A stretch of DNA of 64,000 nt from Sphingomonas morindae (GTDB lineage: Bacteria > Pseudomonadota > Alphaproteobacteria > Sphingomonadales > Sphingomonadaceae), in the NCBI RefSeq assembly GCF_023822065.1, contig NZ_CP084930.1, positions 1,380,001 through 1,444,000 on the forward strand. Direction: 5' to 3'. The translations under genes and the position numbers were made by a program. A model generated the notes under the pieces. That model did no database searches. It was not told where the DNA came from and saw only the letters and a list, made by a program, of their open reading frames with translations. This document shows, piece by piece, positions 36,330-46,063 of this stretch; position 1 is the first letter of the stretch; each line of letters begins with the position of its first letter.

Positions 36330-38156
36330 TCAGGCGGCCGCGCGCGCCTCGCCCTTCTCCGCCTCCGCCGCCTGGCGCGCCCATAATTCGGCATAGCGGC
36401 CGCCCGCCGCCATCAGCGTGGCGTGGCTCCCGCGCTCGATCACGCGGCCGGCATCGAGCACGACGATCTGATCGGCCTGGGTGATGGTGGAGAGGCGGTG
36501 CGCGATGCTGATCGTCGTGCGGCGCTGCGCCACGCGGTTAAGCGTCTCGAGAATTTCCGCCTCGGTCCGGCTGTCGAGCGCGCTGGTCGCCTCGTCCAGC
36601 ACCAGGATCGGCGGGTTCTTCAGCAGGGTGCGTGCGATCGCCACGCGCTGCTTCTCGCCGCCCGAAAGCTTGAGCCCGCGCTCGCCCACCTCGGTGTCCA
36701 TGCCCGCCGGCAGGCTGGCGATGAAGCCGTCGATCGCCGCGCCGGCCGCCGCCGCCTGGATCGCCGCGGCATCGGCGCCATCGCGGCCATAGGCGATGTT
36801 ATAGCCGATCGTGTCGTTGAACAGCACCGTATCCTGCGGCACGATGCCGATCGCCGCGCGCAGCGAGGCCTGGTCGACCTGCGCGATATCCTGGCCGTCG
36901 ATGGTGATGCGGCCGCCCTGCGGATCGTAGAAGCGGAACAGCAGCCGCGCGATCGTGGATTTGCCCGCGCCCGAGGCGCCGACGATCGCCAGGCTGGTGC
37001 CGGCGGGCACGTCGAGATCCACGCCATCGAGGATCAGCCGCTCCGGCTCATAGCCGAAGCGCACATTCTCGAAGCGGACATGCCCCGCCGCCACGTGCAG
37101 CGGCGGCGCGCCGGGGCGGTCCACCACCTCCGCCTCGGTATCGATCAGCGCGAACATGGCGGCCATGTCGATCAGCCCCTGGCGCACGGTGCGATACACC
37201 ATGCCGAGCAGATCCAGCGGCCGGAACAGCTGCGACAGCAGCGTCGAGACGAGCACCGCGTCGCCCGGCGTGAAGCGGCCCTTGGCCCAGCCCCACGCGA
37301 CCATCGCCATGCCAATCGCCAGCATCGCGTTGGTGATCAGCGACTGGCCGATATTGAGCCAGGCGAGCGAGGTCTCGTTGCGCGTGGCGGCGCGGGCATA
37401 GGCCGTGATCGCTCGGTCATAGCGTTCGGCTTCGCGCGCCTCGGCGTTGAAATATTTGACCGTCTCGAAGTTGAGCAGCGAATCCACCGCATGCGCCACC
37501 GAGCGCGTGTCGAGATCGTTCATCTTCACCCGCAGCGCGTTGCGCCAATCGGTGACGATGCGGGTGAAGGCGATATAGGCGATCACCATCGCGATCGTCG
37601 TCATCACCAGCCAGCTGCCGAAGCGGCTGCCGAAGATCTGCAGCACCAGCACCAGTTCGAGCAGCGTCGGCCCGATGTTGAACAGCAGGAAATAGAGCAT
37701 CGTGTCGATGCTCTTGGTGCCGCGCTCGACGATCTTGGTGACGGCGCCCGTGCGCCGCGACAGGTGGAAGCGCAGCGAGAGCGCGTGGAGATGGCGGAAG
37801 ACATGCGCCGCCAGCCGCCGCCCGGCATCCTGCCCCACCCACTCGAACACCGCGTTGCGCAGATTGTCGAACAAGGTGGTGCCGAAGCGCGCGGCGGCGT
37901 AGCCCGCGACCAGCGCCAGCACGAGGCCGATCTCCCCGCGCGATCCCGCCGCCATCCGGTCCACCGCGCCCTGCAGCGCGAAGGGCGCGCCATAGACCTG
38001 CACCAGCTTGGACAGCAGCACGCAGACAAAGGCGGCGACGATCCGCAGCTTCAGCCCCGGCGCGTCGGCGGGCCAGAGATAGGGAAGGAATCGGCGCAGG
38101 GCGGCGAGCCCCGCCTCGCGCGGCGCCGGGCCGGTGGTCGGTGCGTCAGGTGGCAT
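36330..38156 (-). CDS. ATM1/HMT-type ABC exporter (fused membrane domain and ATPase)
   Basis: A 608-residue half-transporter. Six helices occupy residues about 45-330, with the ATM1-like segment [24 protein letters not shown], then the ATPase: Walker [10 protein letters not shown], signature [13 protein letters not shown], Walker [14 protein letters not shown]-loop IAHRLST. Relatives in mitochondria and alphaproteobacteria export glutathione-linked sulfur or metal compounds and protect against heavy metals. It acts as a homodimer. The ATG at 38156 gives the usual length but lacks a good ribosome site. Confidence 0.92.
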   Translation of the reverse strand: MPPDAPTTGPAPREAGLAALRRFLPYLWPADAPGLKLRIVAAFVCVLLSKLVQVYGAPFALQGAVDRMAAGSRGEIGLVLALVAGYAAARFGTTLFDNLRNAVFEWVGQDAGRRLAAHVFRHLHALSLRFHLSRRTGAVTKIVERGTKSIDTMLYFLLFNIGPTLLELVLVLQIFGSRFGSWLVMTTIAMVIAYIAFTRIVTDWRNALRVKMNDLDTRSVAHAVDSLLNFETVKYFNAEAREAERYDRAITAYARAATRNETSLAWLNIGQSLITNAMLAIGMAMVAWGWAKGRFTPGDAVLVSTLLSQLFRPLDLLGMVYRTVRQGLIDMAAMFALIDTEAEVVDRPGAPPLHVAAGHVRFENVRFGYEPERLILDGVDLDVPAGTSLAIVGASGAGKSTIARLLFRFYDPQGGRITIDGQDIAQVDQASLRAAIGIVPQDTVLFNDTIGYNIAYGRDGADAAAIQAAAAGAAIDGFIASLPAGMDTEVGERGLKLSGGEKQRVAIARTLLKNPPILVLDEATSALDSRTEAEILETLNRVAQRRTTISIAHRLSTITQADQIVVLDAGRVIERGSHATLMAAGGRYAELWARQAAEAEKGEARAAA

Positions 38157-38234
38157 GATGGTTGAGAGATAGGCGGTGCGCGCAGCGAGGCCAATGGCCG
38201 ATCCACAAAGATCGCGGACAAAGAACGCCATTGT

Positions 38235-38251
38235 TCGGTGACGTACACCGA
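38235..38251. promoter_or_regulatory. Perfect inverted repeat, possible operator or enhancer site
   Basis: TCGGTG (38235-38240) and CACCGA (38246-38251) flank ACGTA. The repeat lies in the 235-base region between the ABC exporter and the 43-residue peptide gene, 73 bases upstream of the candidate sigma-54 promoter. That is a normal place for an activator such as PspF. It could instead serve the divergent exporter. Confidence 0.45.
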
Positions 38252-38323
38252 TAGTCGGCGCGATCCGCGCGTTCCCCGCGCGCCACCGCCCCAAAAGCCC
38301 CCGCCGCACGGCGCTTCGGGCAG

Positions 38324-38340
38324 TTGGCACGGCCCCTGCA
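38324..38340 (+). promoter_or_regulatory. Sigma-54 promoter before the 43-residue peptide and PspC gene
   Basis: TTGGCACGGCCCCTGCA matches the sigma-54 consensus (TGGCACG, four bases, TTGCA/T) with the GG at 38326-38327 and GC at 38338-38339, the required 12-base step. Transcription would begin near 38351, 41 bases before the first ATG. It is intergenic and correctly oriented. Confidence 0.82.
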
Positions 38341-38391
38341 TAATGATGGGCAGGCCGCCAATCCGGCGGCCACGAAAAAGGGATCATCGCC

Positions 38392-38523
38392 ATGTTCGCC
38401 AAGTTCACCAGCCTCCGCGACACCGCCGTCTCCGCCGCCGCGTCGCTGCTCTTCTCGGGCCTGCTCGTCGCCGCCGCCGTGGTGCCCGCGCAGACCGCCA
38501 TGGCCGCCACCTTCGGCCTCTGA
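38392..38523 (+). CDS. 43-residue membrane or exported peptide
   Basis: A small gene encoding a basic start (MFAKFTSLRD) and a hydrophobic alanine-rich stretch (AASLLFSGLLVAAAVVPA), ending AATFGL. It has one potential membrane helix or signal sequence. It starts 41 bases after the predicted sigma-54 start site and is 30 bases upstream of the PspC gene, so both are probably in one transcript. No family is recognised; a role in envelope stress is a guess from context. The upstream GGGA gives a weak ribosome site. Confidence 0.65.
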   Translation: MFAKFTSLRDTAVSAAASLLFSGLLVAAAVVPAQTAMAATFGL

Positions 38524-38553
38524 GCCTTCCGCATCCCATCAAGGATCCGTGCC

Positions 38554-38739
38554 ATGTCTTCCTTTGTCAGCGATCGCCGCCAGGGCCTGTGGCTCGGCGT
38601 GTGCCAGGGTTTCGCCCAGGCGACCGGCGCGCCCGTCGGGCTGGTGCGGCTGGCCGTGCTCTTCCTGACGCTGGCCGGCCTCGGCCTGCCCGGCATCCTC
38701 GCTTATGTGCTGATCGGCTGGCTCACCGGGCCGCGCTGA
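38554..38739 (+). CDS. PspC-domain protein
   Basis: A 61-residue protein that is just the PspC domain: SDRRQGLWLGVCQGFAQATG, then VRLAVLFLTLAGLGLPGILAYVLIGWL, one membrane helix. PspC in the phage-shock system senses inner-membrane stress and binds PspA. The E. coli psp operon is driven by sigma-54 and PspF, which fits the promoter at 38324. No pspA, pspB or pspF gene is nearby. Confidence 0.85.
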   Translation: MSSFVSDRRQGLWLGVCQGFAQATGAPVGLVRLAVLFLTLAGLGLPGILAYVLIGWLTGPR

Positions 38740-38769
38740 GCCCTTGCCGAACCCCGCGCCCGACCCAAG

Positions 38770-39210
38770 ATGAACGGGATGGACAGCGCCCGCGACCTGA
38801 TCGAGACCCTCGCCCTCTCCGAGCATCCGGAAGGCGGCTGGTATCGCGAGACCTGGCGCGCGGAGGCGGCGCCCGGCATCCGTCCCTCGGCCACCGCGAT
38901 TCTCTTCCTGCTCGAGGCGGGGCAGCGCTCGCACTGGCATCGCGTCGACGCCGCCGAAATCTGGCTATGGCACGCCGGCGCGCCGCTCACCCTCCGCATC
39001 GCCGCCGCCGATTCGGCGGGGGTGGAGGCGGTGACGCTGGGCGGCGATGTCCGCGGCGGCGCCCGCCCGCAGCAGCTCGTGCCCGCCTATCACTGGCAGG
39101 CGGCCGAGGCGGACCAGGGCGGCTGGAGCCTGGTGTCGTGCATCGTCTCGCCCGGCTTCGATTTCGCCGGCTTCACCTTGGCGCCGCCCGATTGGGCGCC
39201 CGGTGCATGA
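38770..39210 (+). CDS. Cupin (DUF985-type) protein
   Basis: A 146-residue cupin. The start LIETLALSEHPEGGWYRETWR and the segment AILFLLEAGQRSHWHRVDAAEIWLWHAG are the hallmarks of the DUF985/cupin_5 family, with the histidines of HWHR likely binding metal. SCIVSPGFDFAGFTLA closes the barrel. Biochemical function is not established. A start at 38779 (MDSARD) is equally possible. Its stop overlaps the next frame by eight bases. Confidence 0.88.
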   Translation: MNGMDSARDLIETLALSEHPEGGWYRETWRAEAAPGIRPSATAILFLLEAGQRSHWHRVDAAEIWLWHAGAPLTLRIAAADSAGVEAVTLGGDVRGGARPQQLVPAYHWQAAEADQGGWSLVSCIVSPGFDFAGFTLAPPDWAPGA

Positions 39211-39592
39211 GGCGATCGCGGATGCGCCCCGCATCCGCGCGCTGCTCATCGCCGCCGCGCGCGATGGCCGGGCGCTGAGCTATTCGGAGCTGCTCGCGCA
39301 GCTCGGGCTCGGTTTTTCGCGGCCCAAGATGCGCGCGCTGTGCAAGACTTTGGGCCGGATCGATGAGGAAGGCGCCGCGCTCGGCGAGCCCGGGCTCGCG
39401 GTGCTGGTGGTGCGCCAGTCCGATGGCCTGCCGGGCCAGGGCTGGTGGACGGGCGGCCAGGCGCTCGCGCTCGGCCATGACGGGCTGTGGACGGGCCCCG
39501 AGGCGGAGGCGCTGGTGCGGCGGCTGCAAGGCGCCGCCTTCCGCTATTGGCGGGATGCCGATCCCGCCGGAAAGGAGAAGAGGGCGTGTTGA
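39203..39592 (+). CDS. Small protein with winged-helix-like fold, unknown function
   Basis: A 129-residue protein starting at GTG 39203, overlapping the cupin gene by eight bases. The segment RALSYSELLAQLGLGFSRPKM followed by RALCKTLGRID looks like a winged-helix unit, and LAVLVVRQSDGLPGQGWW is reminiscent of a short conserved family in sphingomonads. No catalytic motif is visible. Tight packing with the cupin and the next membrane protein suggests one operon. Confidence 0.6.
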   Translation: MHEAIADAPRIRALLIAAARDGRALSYSELLAQLGLGFSRPKMRALCKTLGRIDEEGAALGEPGLAVLVVRQSDGLPGQGWWTGGQALALGHDGLWTGPEAEALVRRLQGAAFRYWRDADPAGKEKRAC

Positions 39593-39807
39593 ACCTTGTC
39601 TCGCTCTGCGTCGGCGGCATCGCGCTGTTCTGGGCGATGCTGGCCTTCCTGCCGCTGTTCGGCTGGATGTACTGGTTCATCCTGCCGTTCGCGCTGTTCG
39701 GCCTCGCGCTCGGCGCGCTCTCGCGCCGCTCGGCCGGCCGCACGCTCAACCTCATCGTCCTCGCGGTCGGGCTGATGCGCCTGATGATCGGGGGCGGGCT
39801 CGTCTAG
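39586..39807 (+). CDS. Small two-helix membrane protein
   Basis: A 73-residue hydrophobic protein starting at GTG 39586 after GGAGAAGAGG, overlapping the preceding gene by seven bases. Helices span residues about 3-40 (broken by PLFGWMYW) and 52-70. No family recognised. It converges on thiC. Confidence 0.6.
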   Translation: MLNLVSLCVGGIALFWAMLAFLPLFGWMYWFILPFALFGLALGALSRRSAGRTLNLIVLAVGLMRLMIGGGLV

Positions 39808-39825
39808 CGGCCCGCCCCCCCTGCC

Positions 39826-41828
<2,003 letters not shown>

Positions 41829-41945
41829 GCAAACTAGGGCAAAGCCGGCAGCCGGTCAAAGCCTCGCTTGGCGACGGAGACCCGCAGGACATCGCGCGTT
41901 CAGCCGCAGCGGTGGATCGGGATGGCCGTGAAGGAGGAGGAGGAT

Positions 41946-42596
41946 ATGCAGGTTCGACGTCCATGGAAACTGGCGGGCGCGCTGGTGGCGCTGCTGCCGC
42001 TCGCGGGCTGCTACGAGGATGGCTATGGCGCGGGCGGCTACGGCGCGCCCCCGCCGCCGCCGCCTCCGCCCGGCTATTATCAGGATCGGCCGCCGCCGCC
42101 GCCGCCCGGCTATTATGGCGATCGGCCGCCGCCGCCCGGCTATGATCGCGGCTATGACAATCAGGCCGCCCCGCCCCCGCCGCCGCCCGGCACGCGCGGC
42201 GATGACGGTTATCGCGACGAGCCGCCGCCCCCGCCCCCGCCGCCGCAGGATGGCGGCTATCGCCAGGCGCCCCCGCCCGCCGATTGGCAGCGCTATGACG
42301 AGGGCCGGCCCCCGCCCGGCCAGGACGCCTATTATGCGGATCGCTACTACCGGCCCGATCCCGGCCAGGGCCGCGCGCTCGGCCGTGACGATCGCGTCTA
42401 TCGCGGCCAGGACGGGCGCTATTATTGCCGCCGCTCGGACGGCACGACCGGGCTGATCGTGGGCGCGGTCGCCGGCGGCATCCTCGGCAATCTCATCGAC
42501 GGCGGCCATAGCCGCGTGCTCGGCACGCTGCTCGGCGGCGGCGGCGGCGCGCTGCTCGGCAAGTCGATCGATCAGGGCCAGGTGGTCTGCCGCTGA
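41946..42596 (+). CDS. Proline-rich lipoprotein with C-terminal glycine zipper
   Basis: A 216-residue predicted lipoprotein: signal sequence LVALLPLAGC with the lipidated Cys22. Residues about 35-115 contain repeated runs of Pro separated by GYY, DR and GD units. Residues about 166-207 form a glycine zipper (GLIVGAVAGGILGNLIDGG, VLGTLLGGGGGALLGKS) that resembles the 2TM glycine-zipper family of outer-membrane proteins. GGAGGAGGAT precedes the ATG. Possibly a structural envelope protein; function unknown. Confidence 0.8.
   Translation: MQVRRPWKLAGALVALLPLAGCYEDGYGAGGYGAPPPPPPPPGYYQDRPPPPPPGYYGDRPPPPGYDRGYDNQAAPPPPPPGTRGDDGYRDEPPPPPPPPQDGGYRQAPPPADWQRYDEGRPPPGQDAYYADRYYRPDPGQGRALGRDDRVYRGQDGRYYCRRSDGTTGLIVGAVAGGILGNLIDGGHSRVLGTLLGGGGGALLGKSIDQGQVVCR
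42036..42292 (+). repeat. Proline-codon (CCG/CCC) repeat region
   Basis: Five or six imperfect units of four to eight proline codons followed by GGCTATTAT or similar. It encodes the PPPPPPGYY-type repeats of the lipoprotein; the GGCGATCGGCCGCCG segments recur almost unchanged. Confidence 0.75.
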
Positions 42597-42603
42597 CGGA
42601 CCC

Positions 42604-42625
42604 GGGGCGGGCTCTGGCCCGCCCC
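42604..42625 (+). terminator. GC hairpin after the lipoprotein gene
   Basis: GGGGCGGGC (42604-42612) pairs perfectly with GCCCGCCCC (42617-42625) over a 4-base loop. Only GCCATTTG follows, so it is a weak or stem-only terminator eight bases after the stop. Confidence 0.5.
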
Positions 42626-42712
42626 GCCATTTGCCGGTGCGATTTCCCGAAGCTTGGCGCGATCGTCACGGACCCTAAACGGACTTGGGCCGGATTCCGG
42701 GCGATCGGCCAA

Positions 42713-42729
42713 TTGGCACGGCTCCTGCA
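42713..42729 (+). promoter_or_regulatory. Sigma-54 promoter before urcA-like gene
   Basis: TTGGCACGGCTCCTGCA, with GG at 42715-42716 and GC at 42727-42728, is 16/17 identical to the promoter at 38324. Transcription would start near 42740, 35 bases before the ATG at 42775. A direct repeat ACGGAC lies at 42668-42673 and 42679-42684, one helical turn apart, upstream. Confidence 0.82.
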
Positions 42730-42774
42730 ACGCTCCTGGCATCCGCAGCGTCGCGGAAAGCCAAGGAGCCTGCC

Positions 42775-43059
42775 ATGTCGAAGATCCTGTCCCGCCTGCT
42801 CGTCGCCGCCACCGCCGGCGTCGCGCTGCTGCCCCTCGCCGCCCCGGCCCAGGCCGAGGATGTCCGCCAGGTCGAGGTGCGCTTCAACGATCTCAACCTG
42901 CAGAGCAGCGCCGGCCAGGCCCTGCTGCACCGCCGGCTGAGCAGCGCCACCAGCACGGTCTGCGAAGAGACGAGCGCGCTCGCCACCCAAACCTGCCGGC
43001 TCGAGTCGCTGCGCCGCGCCCGCGCCGAGCTTGCCAAGAAGGGCGTGCCGGCGGCGTGA
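42775..43059 (+). CDS. UrcA-family exported protein
   Basis: A 94-residue secreted protein: signal peptide ends AAPAQAED, then the UrcA-like pattern VEVRFNDLNLQSSAGQALLHRRLSSA with two cysteines (TVCEET and QTCRLE) likely disulfide-bonded. The family is abundant in sphingomonads and caulobacters and has no known function. AAGGAG lies seven bases before the ATG. It appears to be driven by the sigma-54 promoter at 42713. Confidence 0.85.
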   Translation: MSKILSRLLVAATAGVALLPLAAPAQAEDVRQVEVRFNDLNLQSSAGQALLHRRLSSATSTVCEETSALATQTCRLESLRRARAELAKKGVPAA

Positions 43060-43072
43060 CGCCGTCCGCCTC

Positions 43073-43552
43073 TCAGAGAAAGTAGCGCAGCTTGACCATC
43101 TCGTCCGTGGCTTGGCCCGTCACCGTGATTTCCGCCGCGCGGAAGCTGGGCGGGCCAAACCAGAGGCGCGGATTGTTGGAGAAGCCCACGCCCTCGATCG
43201 GGATGCCGAAGCGCGTGTCGATCCGGCCATTGCCGTTCTCGTCATGGAACAGCGCCACGGCATAGTGGCCGCTCGGCAGATCGTCGAAGCGCATCCGCGT
43301 GGCGGCGGCCGCCGCCACGGTGCGCCGGCGCGCCACCGGATCCTTGTCGCACGCCGGGAAATGCGCGGGATCGGCGGTGATGCACACCTGCACCAGCCCC
43401 TTGGTGGAGCGCAGCCCCTCAAGCCCGATGTCAAGACTGGCGAGCGGGGCGGCGCCGCCCAGCCCGCCCGCCGCCAGGACGAGCAGCGTCGAACGAGCCC
43501 AGCCCCTGATCGGTGCCGCAGGCGCGGTCCCAGAAACGGAAATAGAGTCCAT
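43073..43552 (-). CDS. DUF2141 exported protein
   Basis: A 159-residue protein. The first 40 residues hold a hydrophobic stretch (STLLVLAAGGLGGAAPLAS) likely to be a signal peptide with a long start. The mature part has the DUF2141 pattern: GLVQVCITADPAHFPAC, FDDLPSGHYAVALFHDENGNGRIDTRFGIPIEGVGFSNNP. The family is uncharacterised. The only usable ATG gives a 122-base overlap with the end of the upstream sterol desaturase gene. Confidence 0.82.
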   Translation of the reverse strand: MDSISVSGTAPAAPIRGWARSTLLVLAAGGLGGAAPLASLDIGLEGLRSTKGLVQVCITADPAHFPACDKDPVARRRTVAAAAATRMRFDDLPSGHYAVALFHDENGNGRIDTRFGIPIEGVGFSNNPRLWFGPPSFRAAEITVTGQATDEMVKLRYFL

Positions 43553-44204
43553 AATTGCACCTATAGTGCTCGTGGTGGCGCTGGTGATGGCTGGCGGTGA
43601 TCAGCCAACGCCCGGCCGGCCCTTCCACCAGCGCGCGCGGAAAAATTTCCCAGCCCATGTGATTGGTCACGCCCATCACGGTCATGATCGTCAGCACCGT
43701 GGCGAGCGCGGTGACATGGATGGGGATGAGGAAGACGAGCGCGGGGATCACGATCGCCCCGCTCACCGCCTCCCAGGGATGGAAGCTCATCGCCGCCCAG
43801 GCGGTGGGCGGGCGGCTGGCATGGTGCACGGCATGGGCGATGCGGAACAGCCGCGGCCGGTGCATCAATCGGTGCGTCCAGTAGAACCAGCTGTCGTGCA
43901 GCAGCAGGAAGAGCAGCACCGAAGCCGGCCACCAGAGCAGCGGATAGGCGTGGATATCGGCATAGATGCGCGTGAGCCCGCGCGCGCGCCACGCCCAGGC
44001 GACCAGCCCGGCCGGCACGCCGTAGATCGCGGCCGACACCAGCGACCAGCCGATCTCGCGCCGGATCTGGCGGGCGAGGCCGGCATAGCGGCCGGGATGC
44101 CGCAGCCGCGTCGCCAGCGCGAAACCGCCGCTCGCGAGCAGATAGCGCACCGCCACGATCATCGTCATCGCGACGGCGGACAGGGCCAGGGCAGCGATCG
44201 GCAT
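43431..44204 (-). CDS. Sterol desaturase / fatty acid hydroxylase family protein
   Basis: A 257-residue membrane di-iron enzyme with three to four helices. The histidine boxes are complete: His103-x7-His111 (HDSWFYWTHR), His124-x2-His127-His128 (HAVHHAS), and His206-His207-x2-His210-His211 (HHQRHHEHY). Family members hydroxylate or desaturate lipids, carotenoids or sterol-like compounds; the substrate is open. The last 20 residues after GTDQGLG are non-conserved and encoded within the DUF2141 overlap. Confidence 0.92.
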   Translation of the reverse strand: MPIAALALSAVAMTMIVAVRYLLASGGFALATRLRHPGRYAGLARQIRREIGWSLVSAAIYGVPAGLVAWAWRARGLTRIYADIHAYPLLWWPASVLLFLLLHDSWFYWTHRLMHRPRLFRIAHAVHHASRPPTAWAAMSFHPWEAVSGAIVIPALVFLIPIHVTALATVLTIMTVMGVTNHMGWEIFPRALVEGPAGRWLITASHHQRHHEHYRCNYGLYFRFWDRACGTDQGLGSFDAARPGGGRAGRRRPARQS

Positions 44205-44246
44205 GAGCCCCTTATACAGAGGGGGCGGCCCTCGGCCAGCCCCGGC

Positions 44247-44999
44247 TCAGCGCGCCAGCCGCCCGTCGTGCAGCGCCTCGACGGCGAAGGGGAAGAGCGT
44301 GGCGGGATCGGGATCGGCGATCTCGGCGGCGATCGCGGGCGGCGCCGCGACGCGCAGGATATGCCGGATCACCGCCAGCCGCGCGCGCTTCTTGTGATCG
44401 GCGCGCACGCACATCCACGGCCCCAGCGGCGTGTGGGTGCGCTCCAGCATCGTGTCGCGCGCGGCGGAATAGCCGTCCCATTTCTCCTGGGCGACATTGT
44501 CGAGCGGCGAGGTCTTGAGCGCCTTGAGCGGATCGGTGCGGCGCGCGGACAGGCGCTTTTCCTGCTCTTTTTTGTCGATATCGAGCCAGATTTTGACCAG
44601 TTTGATGCCGCTTTCGACCAGCATCCGCTCAAAATCGGGCGCATCGCGCAGGAATTCGGCCTGTTCGGCGGGAGTGGAGAAGCCCATCACCACCTCCACC
44701 CCGGCGCGGTTGTACCAGCTGCGGTTGAAGATCACGATCTCGCCCGCCGCCGGCAGCTGCGCCACATAGCGCTGGAAATACCATTGGGTGCGCTCGCGGT
44801 CCGAGGGCTTGGGCAGGGCGACGCTGCGCGTAAGGCGCGGGCTGAGATGCTCGGTGATGCGCTTGATCGTGCCGTCCTTGCCGGCGGCGTCGCGCCCTTC
44901 CAGCACGATCACCAGCCGCTCGCCGCTGTCCGCCATGGCCTGTTGGGTCCGCACCAGCGCCAGTTGCAGCGCGGCAAGCTCATCCTGATACTCGCTCAT
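44247..44999 (-). CDS. ppk2: Polyphosphate kinase 2
   Basis: A 250-residue PPK2 of the single-domain type, transferring phosphate between polyphosphate and nucleotides. Walker A is EGRDAAGKDG (34-43), the lid contains RSVALPKPSDRERTQWYFQRYV, and Walker B-like FNRSWYNRAGVE follows. PPK2s usually phosphorylate GDP or ADP. It lies 42 bases upstream of the desaturase gene. Confidence 0.95.
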   Translation of the reverse strand: MSEYQDELAALQLALVRTQQAMADSGERLVIVLEGRDAAGKDGTIKRITEHLSPRLTRSVALPKPSDRERTQWYFQRYVAQLPAAGEIVIFNRSWYNRAGVEVVMGFSTPAEQAEFLRDAPDFERMLVESGIKLVKIWLDIDKKEQEKRLSARRTDPLKALKTSPLDNVAQEKWDGYSAARDTMLERTHTPLGPWMCVRADHKKRARLAVIRHILRVAAPPAIAAEIADPDPATLFPFAVEALHDGRLAR

Positions 45000-45030
45000 C
45001 GCGCCACCATGGGTGGCCGCCCGTTTCCGG

Positions 45031-46059
45031 TCAAACCCTTAAGCGGCGAACGATCCGTCGCGCGGCACCGATCACCGCGTCGCGCACGGGCGGGGCGGCG
45101 GCGCGCGCACGGGCGAAGCCGGGGCAGGCGGCGCGCAGCGCGCGCGGGCCATAGGCGCCGGCGCGCAGCCCGCGCCGGGCGATCGCCCACCAGGTGGCGG
45201 CGGCGGCGCCGGGCGCATAGTCGGGCGCGATCGCGCCTTGCGTGGCGAGCAGGCGATCGAGCACCGCGCCGCACGCCGCCAGCGTCGCGGCGTCGGGCGG
45301 GGCGTGGGCGGCGGCGGCGTGGCGGCTCATCAGCACCCCCGCCGCCGCCGCCTCCGCGCCGAAATCCGCCGCATAGCGCTCAGCCAGCACCGCGCCGGCC
45401 GCCAGGATCATGCGCTCCTCGAACAGGCGCGAGCTGCCGCCGGCGTGCAGCCGGTAGCGCACCAGCGGCTCGGCGAGCCGGCCGATCCGCCCGAAGGCGC
45501 GGATGCGGTGGTAAAAGTCGAAATCCTCGGCATAGCGCCGCGCATCGCGCTGGAAGGGCTGCAACCGCAGCGCCGGCTCGGCGCGCATCATCACGCTCGA
45601 CCAGGCGAGCGGGTTGGCGACCAGCAGCTGCCAGTCGATCGCATCGGGATCGGTGAGCGCGGGAAAGGGATCGGCCCCCGCCTGCGGGCCAAAGGGCGCG
45701 ATGGTGGAGGCGAGCAGCACCGCCTCGGGATGCGCCTCCAGCCAGGCCACCTGCTTGGCGAAGCGGGTGGGATGGCAGAGATCGTCCTGGTCCAGCCCGG
45801 CGATGTAGCGGCCGCGCGCCAGCGGCGCGCCGAGGCTGCGCGCGCGGGCCGGGCCGCCATTTTCGGGCGCGCGCACCACGCGGATGCGGGGATCGCCCAG
45901 GCTTTCCACCAGCGCGACGGTGTGATCGGGCGAGCCATCGTCGATCACGATGATCTCGAAATCCTGCACCGTCTGCGCGCGCACGCTGTCGATCGTCTCG
46001 CGGATCAGCGCCGCGCCCTTGTAGCTCGGCATCACCACGCTGATGAGCGGCGCCGTCAT
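45031..46059 (-). CDS. Family 2 glycosyltransferase
   Basis: A 342-residue GT2 enzyme: ISVVMPSYKGAALIRETIDSV, then FEIIVIDDGSPDHTVAL (nucleotide site), ENGGPARARSLGAPLARGRYIAGLDQDD with the DQDD metal site. The C-terminal 120 residues are helical and variable. It adds a sugar to a glycan or lipid in the cytoplasm; no partner other than the fusion gene four bases upstream is seen. The two probably share a transcript. Confidence 0.9.
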   Translation of the reverse strand: MTAPLISVVMPSYKGAALIRETIDSVRAQTVQDFEIIVIDDGSPDHTVALVESLGDPRIRVVRAPENGGPARARSLGAPLARGRYIAGLDQDDLCHPTRFAKQVAWLEAHPEAVLLASTIAPFGPQAGADPFPALTDPDAIDWQLLVANPLAWSSVMMRAEPALRLQPFQRDARRYAEDFDFYHRIRAFGRIGRLAEPLVRYRLHAGGSSRLFEERMILAAGAVLAERYAADFGAEAAAAGVLMSRHAAAAHAPPDAATLAACGAVLDRLLATQGAIAPDYAPGAAAATWWAIARRGLRAGAYGPRALRAACPGFARARAAAPPVRDAVIGAARRIVRRLRV

Positions 46060-46063
46060 GGCG

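Noticed and set aside
38961-38976. Another TGGCACG inside the cupin gene
   Set aside because: The downstream half does not give TGC at the required 12-base step, and it is within coding sequence.
42036-42292. CCG/CCC repeats resembling a tandem array
   Set aside because: They encode proline runs of a lipoprotein; unit length varies and the frame is kept.
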